Assembly: GCA_002049455.2 (NCBI GenBank)
Contig: KV918798.1
Span: forward strand, 62,001 to 126,000
DNA: 64,000 nt
Source: Porphyra umbilicalis
Taxonomy: Eukaryota > Rhodophyta > Bangiophyceae > Bangiales > Bangiaceae
Reading direction: 5' to 3'
Part shown: positions 54,655 to 64,000 of the stretch, piece after piece
How positions within the stretch are numbered: the stretch's first letter is position 1
How the letters are laid out: the number at the start of each line of letters is the position of its first letter
The notes under the pieces: generated by a model
What the model saw: only the letters and a program-made list of their open reading frames with translations
What the model was told of the DNA's origin: nothing
The model's database searches: none
Program-made: the position numbers and the translations under genes

Positions 54655-55712
54655 CTACCATCGGTGCGCACTCAGCGTCTGAGGCGCTAACGTAGCAGCG
54701 TGCCACGACCGCGGCGACGGCGGCTGCCACTGCCGTCGCCGACCGCGCGTTGCCGGCGGAAAGGGCAGTGAGACAGGTGTCGACGCAGCCCCCCTCGCGT
54801 CAAGGTCCGGCGCCGGAAAAGCGTGCTCGAGGCGCGTGTCGGACAGCCCCGACGTCGTGTACCCCGCGAGCCGCCCGACAATGAGCGCCATGCTCGCGAC
54901 GTCGGTGCCTGACACGCCCGCCCTCTGGTCGGGCTTGGTGAACCCCGCCCGCGCGGCCACGTCCGCGTCCGAAAGCCGCGTGCCGCCCTCTATGGCCGAC
55001 GTGAGGGCGCCGAACGTGCTGAAGAAACCAGCGGGCGCCCACATCGTCGGCTACCCCCGGCGCCGGCAGCAGTGCCGCTAAAGCCGAAAGGGAAGAGGGA
55101 TTACGGGCACCGTGTAGGCCGACACGACGCGCATGGCGGCGGCGGCGGCGGCGGCGACCAGCAGGGCCGCCGCCGTTGCCACAGACACGGAGGACACCGG
55201 GAAGAAGCCGTCGACGCGGCGGCCGGAGGCTGCAGGAGGGTGGTCACGGGCTCGGGCGTCTCGCTGTCCCCCTGCCCCCGGCACGGCCACTGCGGTTCGC
55301 GCTACAGGCCGCCCCGCCCGGCTCCGTGCCCCTCTCCGTGCCACACTTTCCACACATCCCCCATGTACCGCAACGAGGCGCTGCCGTTGTCGTAGTCGCG
55401 ATGGCGCGACTGGCGCCACGCGACGCATTGCCGGATAGGGATCTCATCATGGCCATAGTTGTTGGCATCCGCCGCCACCATCGCCGTGGGCAGTCGGTAC
55501 CACTGTGTGACGGTAGAAAATAGCAACCTGCGGCGGCCGCGTAGCGTCCCGTCTGAAGGGGATACATCGTCACCCCCCCTCTCTATCCTGAAAAGTTCAC
55601 AGCACGACAACCGGCACGAGGCACTGCCGCCCTTGCCCGCCTCCCGTTTTCTACCTTTAACCACTGCTATACTAGCGCCACGCCGCCCGTGACATCCCAC
55701 CCCCCCGCCCAC
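54655..55712 (-). CDS. Unrecognised, possibly membrane-associated protein, multi-exon
   Basis: Minus-strand frames in three phases look coding in succession: 55712-55302 (WYRLPTAMVAADANNYGHDE, IRQCVAWRQSRHRDYDNGSA), about 55250-55078 (VDGFFPVSSVSVATAAALLV, a hydrophobic Ala-rich helix, then MRVVSAYTVPVIPLPFRL) and 55044-54655 (MWAPAGFFSTFGALTSAIEG, DVASMALIVGRLAGYTTSGL). Introns must join them, but I could not fix the sites in this GC-rich DNA. No family recognised. Confidence 0.35.
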
Positions 55713-55718
55713 ACTTCA

Positions 55719-56567
55719 TCACCGCGTAGCGCGGAGAAAGCGGAGGACTCGCACACGGGTCCCAAAAGGAATGATTCCTCGCCACGTCCGGCGAGAAGAT
55801 GACAACAATGCCTTCATGACGTCTTCGGCTCGCGAGTCGAGGACGAGCTGCCCCGTGATATCCTCCTGGTCAGCTGCCAGGAAGATGGCTCTGGTTAGAG
55901 ATTCTTTTCGGTGTGGTGCCATGCCAACACAGGCCGCCTGGGCGACGACCTCGGCCACCTGCGCCGGCTTAAAAAAGCGACAGCCGGGAATCGCAAGAGG
56001 CACCTCCAGGCGTTGACCAGATGCAGGAAGTGGTGGCGGGTGAGCGCGGGCAGCTCCTCCCCCAATGCCGCCACCGTCCGCGACGGCACCCTTCGTCTCT
56101 CGGCGACTCTCCGCGCCGTCACCCGCCACGCCGGCACTCAAACCGCCCCCTCCGTCGTCACCGCCGCGCACCTTGGTCGCGGCTGCCCCAGCGATGACAC
56201 CTCCGACGACCGGCGCGCGGTTGTTGGCGGTGCTGTCGTCGTCTTTTTCAGGCGTTGCACGCCCCACTGCGCCAGCACTTGGTCTCTCGCCAACACCCGG
56301 CAGAGGGGCGGCAGCAGGCGGGTGGAAATGCCGGTGCATTGCAACGGCAACGCGTCGGCGATGGCGGGTGTCGGCGGCGAGGTGCTCCAGCTTAATGCTT
56401 ACCTCACGAGGCGTCGCGTTCTTCGTGATGGGAGGCGAAGCTGGAAGTTGCGGCGTCGCCGCTCGAGCGCGTGGCGAGGGACTCGCGCGCGCTCGCTCAT
56501 CAGCAGTAGAGCCGACTGCAGGAATGGGAGGGGAGGAAGACGCAACGCGGGAAGATGCGGTATCCAT
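55719..56567 (-). CDS. Protein with C-terminal SAM-like domain, copy 1
   Basis: From ATG 56567 (MDTASSRVASSSPP) to the stop at 55719, about 282 aa (297 if started at 56612). Most of it is Ala/Pro/Gly-rich and probably disordered. The last 85 residues form a compact domain starting FFKPAQVAEVVAQAA, with LTRAIFLAADQEDITGQL and EDVMKALL, and ending IPFGTRVRVLRFLRATR. The C-terminal domain of the gene at 60632-62260 aligns along its whole length and ends the same way. Its helical pattern (the D-x-I-x-G turn, a late G-T-x-x-R-V-L) resembles SAM domains. A protein-protein interaction role is inferred. Confidence 0.6.
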   Translation of the reverse strand: MDTASSRVASSSPPIPAVGSTADERARASPSPRARAATPQLPASPPITKNATPREVSIKLEHLAADTRHRRRVAVAMHRHFHPPAAAPLPGVGERPSAGAVGRATPEKDDDSTANNRAPVVGGVIAGAAATKVRGGDDGGGGLSAGVAGDGAESRRETKGAVADGGGIGGGAARAHPPPLPASGQRLEVPLAIPGCRFFKPAQVAEVVAQAACVGMAPHRKESLTRAIFLAADQEDITGQLVLDSRAEDVMKALLSSSRRTWRGIIPFGTRVRVLRFLRATR

Positions 56568-56999
56568 GGTGCAGCTGCAAGCAGCGACGTAGTGCCTCAC
56601 GCTGTCCTCCACAGAACCGGTGTCTCAGGAGCGATGGGAGCAGACAGTGTCGTGGCACAGAGACGGTGCACATGCCGCCCGTTGGGGCTGTGGCGAGATC
56701 AGAGCGTGCATGGCTGTGCCTCGCTGCTCTCGCAACCGAGGCGCAAGCGGCTCCTCTCGAGGCCAACGGATCAAAGCGTCCAATGCAAGGCCGACCAATC
56801 ACCAATAAAACGTTTCCAATGTGTCACCTCTGGTTGGGTGACACACCTCGTGGGTGTCCCTGAGCACCGGTGCTGTGTCGTCATCTGTCTGCCTGCCACA
56901 CATTGGCTTGGCCGTGCTGCACGCCTGTGGATCTGCTTGGCCGTACCTTGCTCCGCGAGGCAGATCCGCAAAGCCACGTGTTGGTCGGCGACGGCCGCC

Positions 57000-57740
57000 A
57001 TGTCTTCCTCGCCGATGCCACAGCCGCTCTCTGCCGTACCCATGCCTCTCAACGCAATCTTGGTTGTCTCCGGCGGTGGTCGCTGCAGCACCGGTCGCCC
57101 TCCACGTGTTCCCGGATGTGTTGAGTCGGCAACCCCCCCCGCGTCGCGACGCTCCATCGCTGCGCGCGGCGGCGTTCACCGGCCTGATGGTCGAGGACGG
57201 CGATTCTCCATGTCGACAAGTCTGGATGAGAGGGAGACCGCAGACACCCCTGATCGCATGCACATGCTGCCACGGCGGGCTGTTGGCGTAAAGCGCTGCG
57301 CTGACGGGGCGGCCGCCATAGCGGAAGCGATCGCCCAAAAGCGGCGTCGAAGGCACGGTGGAACGCCCGCCAGACCCGAGCAGAACGGGGCCTTGTCTGT
57401 TTGTCGGCGGTCGAAGGATTCCAGGGCAGAGATGGCGTCCTGGAAAGTCGGGCAGGCCGTAGCACGAGCGACCTTGACTCGGCTTGTCGGTGTGCGAGCA
57501 GAGGCAGCAGCGGCAGCGGCGACTCTGAGGACCACCACTACGCCGATCGACGTCCGCGCCGCGGCCGCTACAGACGACCGTGCTTTTGCCGCATTCCGCG
57601 CTGCTGAGGCAGAAGCGGCCACAGCCGTGGCCTCGGCAGCGGCCGTGTGTGCCGCAGCTACATCAGAGGCCGTGGTAGAGGCGTCTTTGGACAGTGGTTC
57701 GTCTTCTGTCTATTTTTCCCCAGTGTCCGACTTTGAGTGA
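57000..57740 (+). CDS. Unrecognised Ala-rich protein
   Basis: From ATG 57000 (MSSSPMPQPLSAVPMP) to TGA 57738-57740, 246 aa. A basic cluster (AEAIAQKRRRRHGG) resembling a nuclear-localisation signal is followed by a long Ala/Arg/Glu helical region (ASWKVGQAVARATLTRL, AAFRAAEAEAATAVASAAAV) and an acidic, Ser-rich end (SGSSSVYFSPVSDFE). The open frame extends to 55911, but that part lies antisense to the SAM-like gene. No domain recognised. Confidence 0.45.
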   Translation: MSSSPMPQPLSAVPMPLNAILVVSGGGRCSTGRPPRVPGCVESATPPASRRSIAARGGVHRPDGRGRRFSMSTSLDERETADTPDRMHMLPRRAVGVKRCADGAAAIAEAIAQKRRRRHGGTPARPEQNGALSVCRRSKDSRAEMASWKVGQAVARATLTRLVGVRAEAAAAAATLRTTTTPIDVRAAAATDDRAFAAFRAAEAEAATAVASAAAVCAAATSEAVVEASLDSGSSSVYFSPVSDFE

Positions 57741-58134
57741 CGTGCCGGTCTGGCTGTTGTCATGTTTGATGCAGCGGACACGGCCACTGTGTACTGAACA
57801 AAGTTAAGTTCTTCCTGTCATTCTTCCCCTCTCCCCCCGCGCGGCGTGCCCCTGTTGTAAAATGATCCCGTCAAGGCAGCTGGGGGCTTATACTCTGCTG
57901 CCGGTAGCAGTCCCGGCCCACCCGCTCTCCGTGCCTTGCCTCAGGCCACACGTCCGCTGCAATCATCAAAGGGGGGGGGGGGGTGCGTCGCTGCCGTGGA
58001 GGTGCCGCCGCCGCCGCCGCCGCCGCTGCCGCCGCCGGCAGAACTGCCGGCGGTGGCCACCTCTGTCCCAGCGCAGCCCACGGTGCCATTGCTCCCCCGC
58101 CCGTCGAGCGCCTCGGCGCGACCGTGTTCCAAAG

Positions 58135-59013
58135 TTAGCGCCGGTACCGCGGCGGGCTCCGCGGCGGCGGCCGCGGCGGGGGTGCCCCCCCCCCCACGCC
58201 CCCCGCGCCGCCCGCCACTCCCGGCGGGTAGGCAAAAGAAAACCACGGGCGCCCACCGTACGTGTCCTTGTACGTGTGGATAAATATCGCCGACGGGGGC
58301 AGCGCGTACCTGCCGAGCGGGAAGAGCCGGCACTGCGTCGTTTCGAGGGTGTCCGACCCAAACGCGACAATCGCGTCTTTAGAAAAGTTGGCGAGGAGCG
58401 ACCGGCGGTGGAACGAGCGGAGCGCCGAGGGGAAGGGCAGGTCCGTGTCACTCCCCACGCCCCCGTCCCCGAGGGCGCTGCAGCCGCCGCCGCCGCCGCC
58501 GCCGACGCCGCTGATGTGGCCGCCGCCGTCACCGCCGCCACCGCCCGCACAACCTTCACCCCGCCGAGGCCCGTCCGTGGTCATGGCGAGGAGCGTCGGG
58601 AGCCCCCACGGGGCCGCGTCTTGGAGCATCAACTCGGTGGCGGTCGTGCCAAACAGCACGGTCGCGCCCGCCCGCAAAAACCCCGGCAGGAAGCGCATGA
58701 GCCCAAAACACCGCACGTCGAGCATTGGAGACGCCACGGCCACAAACGTCTGCGGCAGCAGCCCCTCCATGCGCCCCGACGACGCGTGCCAGAACGCGGC
58801 CACCGCGTAGCACGCGTACAAGCCGCCGAGCGAGAAGCCGACAAAAGACACGTGCGTCAGCGCGGGGTGCGCCTCGACGAGCGCCACCACGTCGGCGGCC
58901 ACGCGCTTTCCGCCCGCCACAACGCCGTACGACGAGCAGCGGAGGTTGACGCGCGAGCAGTCGAGGAGCGGCGTCGGGGGGCGCCCGCGCCGCCCCCGCC
59001 GCCCCTGCCGCAC

Positions 59014-59047
<34 letters not shown>

Positions 59048-59054
59048 TGCCCCT

Positions 59055-59098
<44 letters not shown>

Positions 59099-59110
59099 TG
59101 TCGCCGCCGC

Positions 59111-59141
<31 letters not shown>

Positions 59142-60064
59142 GGCCCGCCCGCGCCGGCGGCCGCGCCGGCGCCCCGCGCGCGCGCCCAAAACGCGGCGAG
59201 CAGCGCGTCAAAAACCTCTGGCGTCCCATGGAACCCGTGAACGACGACGAGGAGGTGCGTCGCGGCCGCCCTCCCGTGGGCGCCCCCGCCCGCCCCGTCG
59301 GCGCCCGCCGTGCTGACCACGTGCTCGTCAACGTAGATGCCGGTGGGGACGGCGTCGCGGGAGTTGGGCACCAGCGTCGTGCCGGGCGCGCCGGCGGGGG
59401 GGGGAGTCCCGCGCCCGACATGGTCGGTCCCGCGCGCCAACGGCGGCGGGGGGAGGCAGGGGAGGGGGGGGGACGGCGACGGCGACGGGGGGCTCCGCTG
59501 CCCAGCGCCGCCCACCCATAACTCGGGAAGAGGCGACCGTTGCGGTGGGTGACCCGCGGGACGCAGCGGCCCCCACCGCAGCGGCAGCGGCGCGGCGGCG
59601 CCAAATACGACGACGGTTGTGATCGAGGCGGCGGCCGCAGCGGGTGGGAGCGGCTGGCCAGCCGCGGCTGGCAATAACCGTAGCGGTACCGCTGGAGGAA
59701 AGGAGGCGCGGGACGGGCACGGCGCCAGGCGCGGATGACCGCCGCGACCGTCGGCAAGCATGCCACCACCGCCAGTGCTTCCGAGGGCGACAGCCACCGA
59801 GCAGAGTGCGACGGTCGGGCAGACAACGAGGTGGCGGGTGGAAGGTGGGACCGGTGGCGACCACTGGCTGCCTGGTTGGGTGGCTTCTGTATTGGGCGGC
59901 CGCGGCGGCGTGTGAGGACATGACAGCACGAAGAGATCGCCTGCCTTCCGCAGATATTTCCAATGAAGCGATTTGACCTGCATGTTGGAGTCGCTCGCTG
60001 TCGACTGAGCGCCAACCGAATGGATCTCCCGGTCGCGGTCCATTGCGACGTGACCAAAGAGCAT
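58135..60064 (-). CDS. Alpha/beta-hydrolase, DUF676-type putative serine esterase/lipase
   Basis: Two overlapping minus-strand frames supply parts of one protein. The upstream frame has HLLVVVHGFHGTPEVFDALL (first strand and oxyanion region). The downstream frame has RVNLRCSSYGVVAGGKRVAA, then VSFVGFSLGGLYACYAVAAF with the GFSLGG nucleophile elbow, VASPMLDVRCFGLMRFLPGF and a C-terminal SFHRRSLLANFSKDAIVAFG. The frame switch falls in a long (GCC)n tract (about 58990-59160) encoding poly-Ala in one phase. A small intron, repeat slippage or assembly error could explain it. A Gly/His-rich insert follows the catalytic region. The N terminus is Pro/Ala-rich and its start uncertain. The family hydrolyses acyl esters; the substrate is unknown. 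Confidence 0.65.
58990..59160. repeat. (GCC)n/(GGC)n tract within the hydrolase gene
   Basis: Nearly uninterrupted GCC triplets with occasional CTG/ACT variants. The tract is open in several frames on both strands, so the many ORFs through it carry no evidence of coding. Confidence 0.9.
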
Positions 60065-60310
60065 TCTCTGGATGGTGTGATCCTACAGAAGGGTGCGTTG
60101 CTTTCCTGCTTCTCTGTGTGTGGACGCAATGAAGCCGATGCCGCTGTCGCGGCTCAGGCCAATCCCACCGAGCGTTTCTGGGAACACACGGGCATGCGAG
60201 AATATCTGATCAGCGCAGGCGTCTTGGCCGTCGTGCGTTTACCCATCCCTGCGTGGTCCGGAGGCCTCCATCAGCATCACTCCTTGCTGCACAAGACAAG
60301 CAGTAAGTGA
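59963..60310 (+). CDS. Possible small ORF, unrecognised
   Basis: 115-aa frame with protein-like composition (MDLPVAVHCDVTKEHSLDGV, ERFWEHTGMREYLISAGVLA) and few low-complexity residues. It overlaps the 5' end of the hydrolase frame on the other strand, so one of the two is wrong here. It could be an exon of a gene leading to 60632. Confidence 0.3.
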   Translation: MKRFDLHVGVARCRLSANRMDLPVAVHCDVTKEHSLDGVILQKGALLSCFSVCGRNEADAAVAAQANPTERFWEHTGMREYLISAGVLAVVRLPIPAWSGGLHQHHSLLHKTSSK

Positions 60311-60631
60311 GGAGATCGACCGCTTGTGGACTTTCGCTGTTTTTTCGCATGCTGAGCAGGTGACGATGGAGCGGGGAGGGCTAGGAGGTCTCTCGGTGGG
60401 GATACCCGGCGACTGGAGGGATGGGGCTCGTTTGTTTTGTCGCCTGACGGGCAGCGGGGCTCTGAGCGGTACCAACGTCTTACCCCACCAGAGCGCGCCT
60501 GCGGTTTTGACCTTCCCGCACCCCCTCCCTTCCTTATTTTTTGTGCCACCGCTTCCACACTCACGCTACTCACATTGGCTGGGCCCTCCTTGTTCATTTA
60601 GCTTGCCCACGCGCTCCACAGCATCTTCGGC

Positions 60632-62260
60632 ATGGCGTGCCGCTGCGCCGATTGCGGTGCAGTTGCAGCACCGCTGTTGCGGTCGGGGAAAAACGGTGTT
60701 CCGGCTCGGTGCAACCTGTGTGCCTCGCGGCGGCGTTCTGTGGCGCCATCGGGTGCTGGCACAACGGCCACGCTCGGGAAGCGGCGGCATGGAGGTGCCG
60801 CCTCTGCAGGGCCGTCGACGTCGGCCCCCTCCGCTGGAAAGATGAGCAAGGTGGCGACAAGTGCGCCTCCCGGGTTGACGCATCCTAGCCCGACGCCCCC
60901 CCCTTCGGACACCACCATGAGCGGGCATTCTTCTGGGGATTCCTCGGGATCGTCTCGTTCGGGCGGCTCTGAAGCACCGAGAGCGCCGTCGAGCCCCGAC
61001 TTGCAGTTGGAGCCGTGTGCACGCGACGAGACCGGCAACACGACTGGCACAGTGCGCCCCGCGTCGGCGCCCGTGGGCATCACGACGGGCGACACGACGG
61101 CGGTGGAGACAGCCGGGACGACTGGCCACGCGTCGGCCACAGTGGGTGCCGCGTCGACGCCGACGGGTCACACGACGGGCGGCAGGACGGGAACGCTCGG
61201 CGTCGCATCTGTACCTGGGGGTGACGTCACGGGCAATGCGACAGATGACTTGACGGGCACCAAAACGGCCAATTTGCGCACCACCACGTCAACGGCGCCT
61301 GGCCGCGCGACGCTCAGCGCGGCGTGCACCGCGTCGGGCAGGCTAGGCGCCTCCTCGACGCCCTCGGGCGACGCGACCAGCGCCAGGACGGGCAAGCCGG
61401 GCGCCGCGTCCGAGGCCGGGGGCGTCGTCATTGGCAACACATTGGGGAGCACAGCAGGCGACGTGCGCGTCGTCTCGTCGGCGGCGGCCTCACGTGGTGG
61501 GACGCACAACACAACGGGGAATACGACGGAAAACGCGAAGGGCACGTTGGGGGCCACGGCGTCGGCGGCGCCCAGCCTTGGGACCAGTAACAGGGTCCTC
61601 AACGCGACGGGCACGATGAGCCCGTCGTCGGCGCCTGTGGCCAGGAACGGTTCGGGAGAGTCGACGCCAGCTCGAGGTCCTTCTTTCGCAGAGCGCGCAG
61701 CTGCCGGCATCGCTCTCTCCCGTCGAGCGCTTCTTGGCGGGCGAGTGCTCCCTCCTTCCGGTTCGTCGCGTGTCCCAGAGTCATTGCGTGCAGCGGTTGG
61801 CCCACGACACCAGCATCAACCTCTCGGGTCTCTCATCCCACCGGCGCCTCTGTCTGAGTCCCCCTCGCCTCCACGTTGTGCTCCTCGGCCTCTGCAGAAG
61901 TCCAGTGGCGCCCCTCCGTTACGCGGCCCGGACCAGCCTCCTCATCCTCTTCCCGTCGAGCGCGACGATTGTGAAGACGTCCCTGACCCCGAGGAGTTTC
62001 GCAGCTTCTCTCCGCATCAGGTCGGTGCAGCGGTTGCTACTTTTGCGGGGGCCTTCCTCTCCCCCGTGCGGCAGATGGAGCTGTATAGTGCCTTCACGTT
62101 GGGCGCCGTCGACGGTAACATTGTCGGCGTTGTTGCTGCACAGGAAGACATCCATCGCGTTGCAGATACGGTCATGTTATTTTACCGCCGCGCAAACGAC
62201 GGCTGCGTGCCATACGGCACCGAGTGTCGGGTGTTGCGCTTCCTGCGCCGTATGCGCTAG
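60632..62260 (+). CDS. GATA-like zinc finger protein with C-terminal SAM-like domain, copy 2
   Basis: Single frame of 542 aa from ATG 60632 to TAG 62258-62260. N terminus: MACRCADCGAVAAPLLRSG continuing to RCNLCASRRR, a C-x2-C-x18-C-x2-C finger with the APLLRSGKNG core matching the GATA TPLWRxGPxG consensus, although the usual Trp is Leu. The next roughly 330 residues are a Thr/Gly/Ala-rich linker of degenerate repeats (TTG-T-G-AS). A Pro-rich part precedes the last 95 residues: FSPHQVGAAVATFAGAFLSP, LGAVDGNIVGVVAAQEDI, CVPYGTECRVLRFLRRMR. This domain is shared with 55719-56567. The layout suggests a DNA-binding protein that oligomerises or recruits through its C terminus. Confidence 0.7.
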   Translation: MACRCADCGAVAAPLLRSGKNGVPARCNLCASRRRSVAPSGAGTTATLGKRRHGGAASAGPSTSAPSAGKMSKVATSAPPGLTHPSPTPPPSDTTMSGHSSGDSSGSSRSGGSEAPRAPSSPDLQLEPCARDETGNTTGTVRPASAPVGITTGDTTAVETAGTTGHASATVGAASTPTGHTTGGRTGTLGVASVPGGDVTGNATDDLTGTKTANLRTTTSTAPGRATLSAACTASGRLGASSTPSGDATSARTGKPGAASEAGGVVIGNTLGSTAGDVRVVSSAAASRGGTHNTTGNTTENAKGTLGATASAAPSLGTSNRVLNATGTMSPSSAPVARNGSGESTPARGPSFAERAAAGIALSRRALLGGRVLPPSGSSRVPESLRAAVGPRHQHQPLGSLIPPAPLSESPSPPRCAPRPLQKSSGAPPLRGPDQPPHPLPVERDDCEDVPDPEEFRSFSPHQVGAAVATFAGAFLSPVRQMELYSAFTLGAVDGNIVGVVAAQEDIHRVADTVMLFYRRANDGCVPYGTECRVLRFLRRMR

Positions 62261-64000
62261 CAAGCGTGTGTTGTGTTTATGACATTGCCGTCCTTTATTC
62301 TATGCTTGGAGCGGGTGGAGTATGGCGAATGGCGGTCGCCACGGTCGTGTCAATGCGAGTTTTCCCAGGGCGTGCTCCGAGAGAGAAACGTCGAAAGATG
62401 TACTGTTTGCGAGTTGCGAATTAGTTCCGCACTCGTCCGAGAGGCTTCGACTTTACCGCTGCCCGAAGCATGTGCCTTGTCCCTCTTGTGCTCTCGTCCG
62501 GTGCAAGCGGGTGCCCCGCGTCACAAATCGTTCACATCGCGGCGTGGTGAGAAAGAAACAACGCCCCGGCTGCCCCAAACAGGTCAGACACAAGTGTCTC
62601 GTGACACGAGGGCACGAGGTTTCAGCACGCACACGTCCATGGTTGATTTTGTCAGCTCCTCCTTTCACGATCTAAATCCAACTGGACCCCCCAGTCACCC
62701 GCGTGTTCGATTTCGCCACAGGCTGGTGATCGCAGCGACTTGGAAGGACTTGCCCGTGTCGGGCTTGTCTTCCACAGGTGCGCAATGCACGCCGTCAATG
62801 GAAGAGACTGTCAATGCGCGCCATGAGCCAGGGTTCAAGACTACCCAGGTTGAGTGTGCCTTCCTTCAGGTGGCCACAATGACTCAGTGGAATCCGTGGC
62901 AAGCCTGCGAGCGGCACTATGACATCGACTGCCGGTCATGAACGGCTTCTGTGTGACTGCTGGCTGAGCGCGCTACGTACGGCCGCTATTTTTCGAGTGC
63001 CCGATCGCGGCCACTTTGAAAGACGGGCTAATCTTTGTCCCCGGTTGAAGAACCTCTCTGACTTGCGTCCTGAGTCCGCGATCCTGCGCCACATGTCCTT
63101 CCCATCAGGACCTAAGGCGGTTGGGTCAGTGCCGAGTGCAACATCAGGGACCTCAAGAGCCTCACTCGCGTTGACCGAGTGCAGAATGACGGAGAGTGCA
63201 ACCCTGTTGGGGCAAATCGAAACGAAGAGGAGCAAATCGATTCCTGATGCGCAGCGCGAGGGCCCTGTCACTGCCGACGGCGGTCAGTCTGGTGGTTGGC
63301 CGAGGATCATCGCCAACGTGTCTACAATCGACTGTATGGTTTGACGATCTCGACGTGCTGGTGCTTTTGCCCTCGACCAATACAGGTGATGGAGGGCTGG
63401 TGGACGGCGACGCTAGGATCGCCTGGGTGAGACGGGATCGCGGCGACGCGGTGGATTTCGACAACAATGAGGTTGTCAACGGGGTGCTCCTTGTCGCTGG
63501 ATCCACATCAGATGTTGCAAGGGACGCTGAGCGTGTTGGTAGCGCCAAGGCTGCCCTCCACGGCCGACTGAGCGACCGGCGCCTTCCGCCCTCGTGCGGA
63601 CACCTGGTGTGGGACGACGCGATGGGACCGTCAGCGGGCGCGCGTGTCGACGCCGTGTCTTCGTGGGTGCGTTCCACCGCGGTCTAGCCGCCTTCAGACC
63701 AGAATGAGGTTTGGAGAGAGAGGTTTGGAGAGAACGGTGCGGGAGCGCTTTGGGGCTGATGGTGTCGGGATGCGCATGCTGTGGCTCTGAAGTTGTGGCA
63801 AAGACTGAACCGTGCGTGATGGCGATGTGAAACATCTCTTTTTTTTGTGCTGGGTCGTCCTCTGCCCTGAGCGCTCCACTATCAAGCATCATCCCCCCTA
63901 GATCAACGCTCGTGCTTCTGTGACGATTCAGAGCGCCCAGGTGCGGCCAAGGGGGCCGCACATGCACAGAGGAAAAAGCCTTCTTGGCACTGTTGTGGCG
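62261..64000. other. Right flank without a confident gene
   Basis: Several competing frames are open. A Cys-rich + frame near 62440-62640 (CPKHVPCPSCALVRCKRVPR) and a + frame at 63196-63687 (STVWFDDLDVLVLLPSTNTG) are the most protein-like, but the latter is matched by a similarly long antisense frame (63162-63677). No domains recognised. Confidence 0.35.

Noticed and set aside
57862..59316. Long + strand Pro/Arg-rich frame opposite the hydrolase
   Set aside because: It is the complement of the Ala/Gly-rich hydrolase and its GCC tract, with no domain; a composition shadow.
12146..62260. Reassignment of TAG or TGA as sense codons
   Set aside because: Clear gene ends use TAG (carotenoid oxygenase, WD40 gene, GATA/SAM gene) and TGA (ePHD copy 2), so the internal stops are better read as nonsense changes or missed introns.
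1..64000. CRISPR array, bacterial operons or prophage
   Set aside because: Repeats lack regular short spacing with unique spacers, and genes contain spliceosomal introns. The window is eukaryotic.

Overview
The window is GC-rich nuclear DNA from a eukaryote. The reasons are spliceosomal GT-AG introns in the LisH/WD40 gene, extended-PHD chromatin-reader genes, Ty1/copia and Ty3/gypsy retrotransposons with chromodomain integrase, and several MITE-like elements. A single-exon carotenoid cleavage dioxygenase with a transit-peptide-like N terminus points to a photosynthetic lineage. An alga, possibly a red alga, is my best guess, but nothing here proves the phylum. There are no operons, and I did not recognise any tRNA or rRNA gene.

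Layout. 1-6 kb: a carotenoid oxygenase gene (+) flanked by AT-rich palindromes and gene-poor DNA. 6-12 kb: an unrecognised ORF (-), then a decayed Ty3-type gag (-) split by a solo LTR with a perfect 5-bp target duplication, then a 1.7-kb unit bounded by about 115-bp inverted repeats that carries a broken accessory ORF. 12-16.3 kb: a small membrane-protein-like gene (+) and a four-exon LisH-CTLH-WD40 gene (-). 16.6-28 kb: a repeat-dominated stretch holding a segmental duplication with an inserted 61-bp-arm hairpin, two dead DDE (Tc1/mariner-like) transposases, a TA-flanked MITE, an hAT-like MITE with an 8-bp target duplication and a nested foldback, and a roughly 489-bp tandem repeat.

28.05-43.31 kb is one Ty3/gypsy element in minus orientation (393-bp LTRs, target duplication AGTGG). 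It carries gag, pol (protease, RT, RNase H, integrase, chromodomain and a C-terminal extension) and a 652-aa ORF on the opposite strand between pol and the 3' LTR. A 4,959-bp Ty1/copia element with apparently identical 418-bp LTRs (target duplication CCATG) is inserted inside its integrase. The gypsy element itself landed in the tandem repeat, which resumes on its far side.

45-62 kb is a gene island in which three unrelated protein families each occur twice: a Cys/His domain with an expanded zinc-knuckle pair (about 45.9 and 52.4 kb), an extended PHD finger (about 48.8 and 54.1 kb), and a C-terminal SAM-like domain ending RVLRFLR (about 55.8 and 62.2 kb, the second fused to a GATA-like finger). 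An alpha/beta-hydrolase gene interrupted by a long GCC tract and several unrecognised genes lie among them. The zinc-knuckle and SAM-like pairs are the best candidates here for undescribed protein families. Several otherwise conserved reading frames carry single in-frame stop codons, so some of these genes may be decaying.
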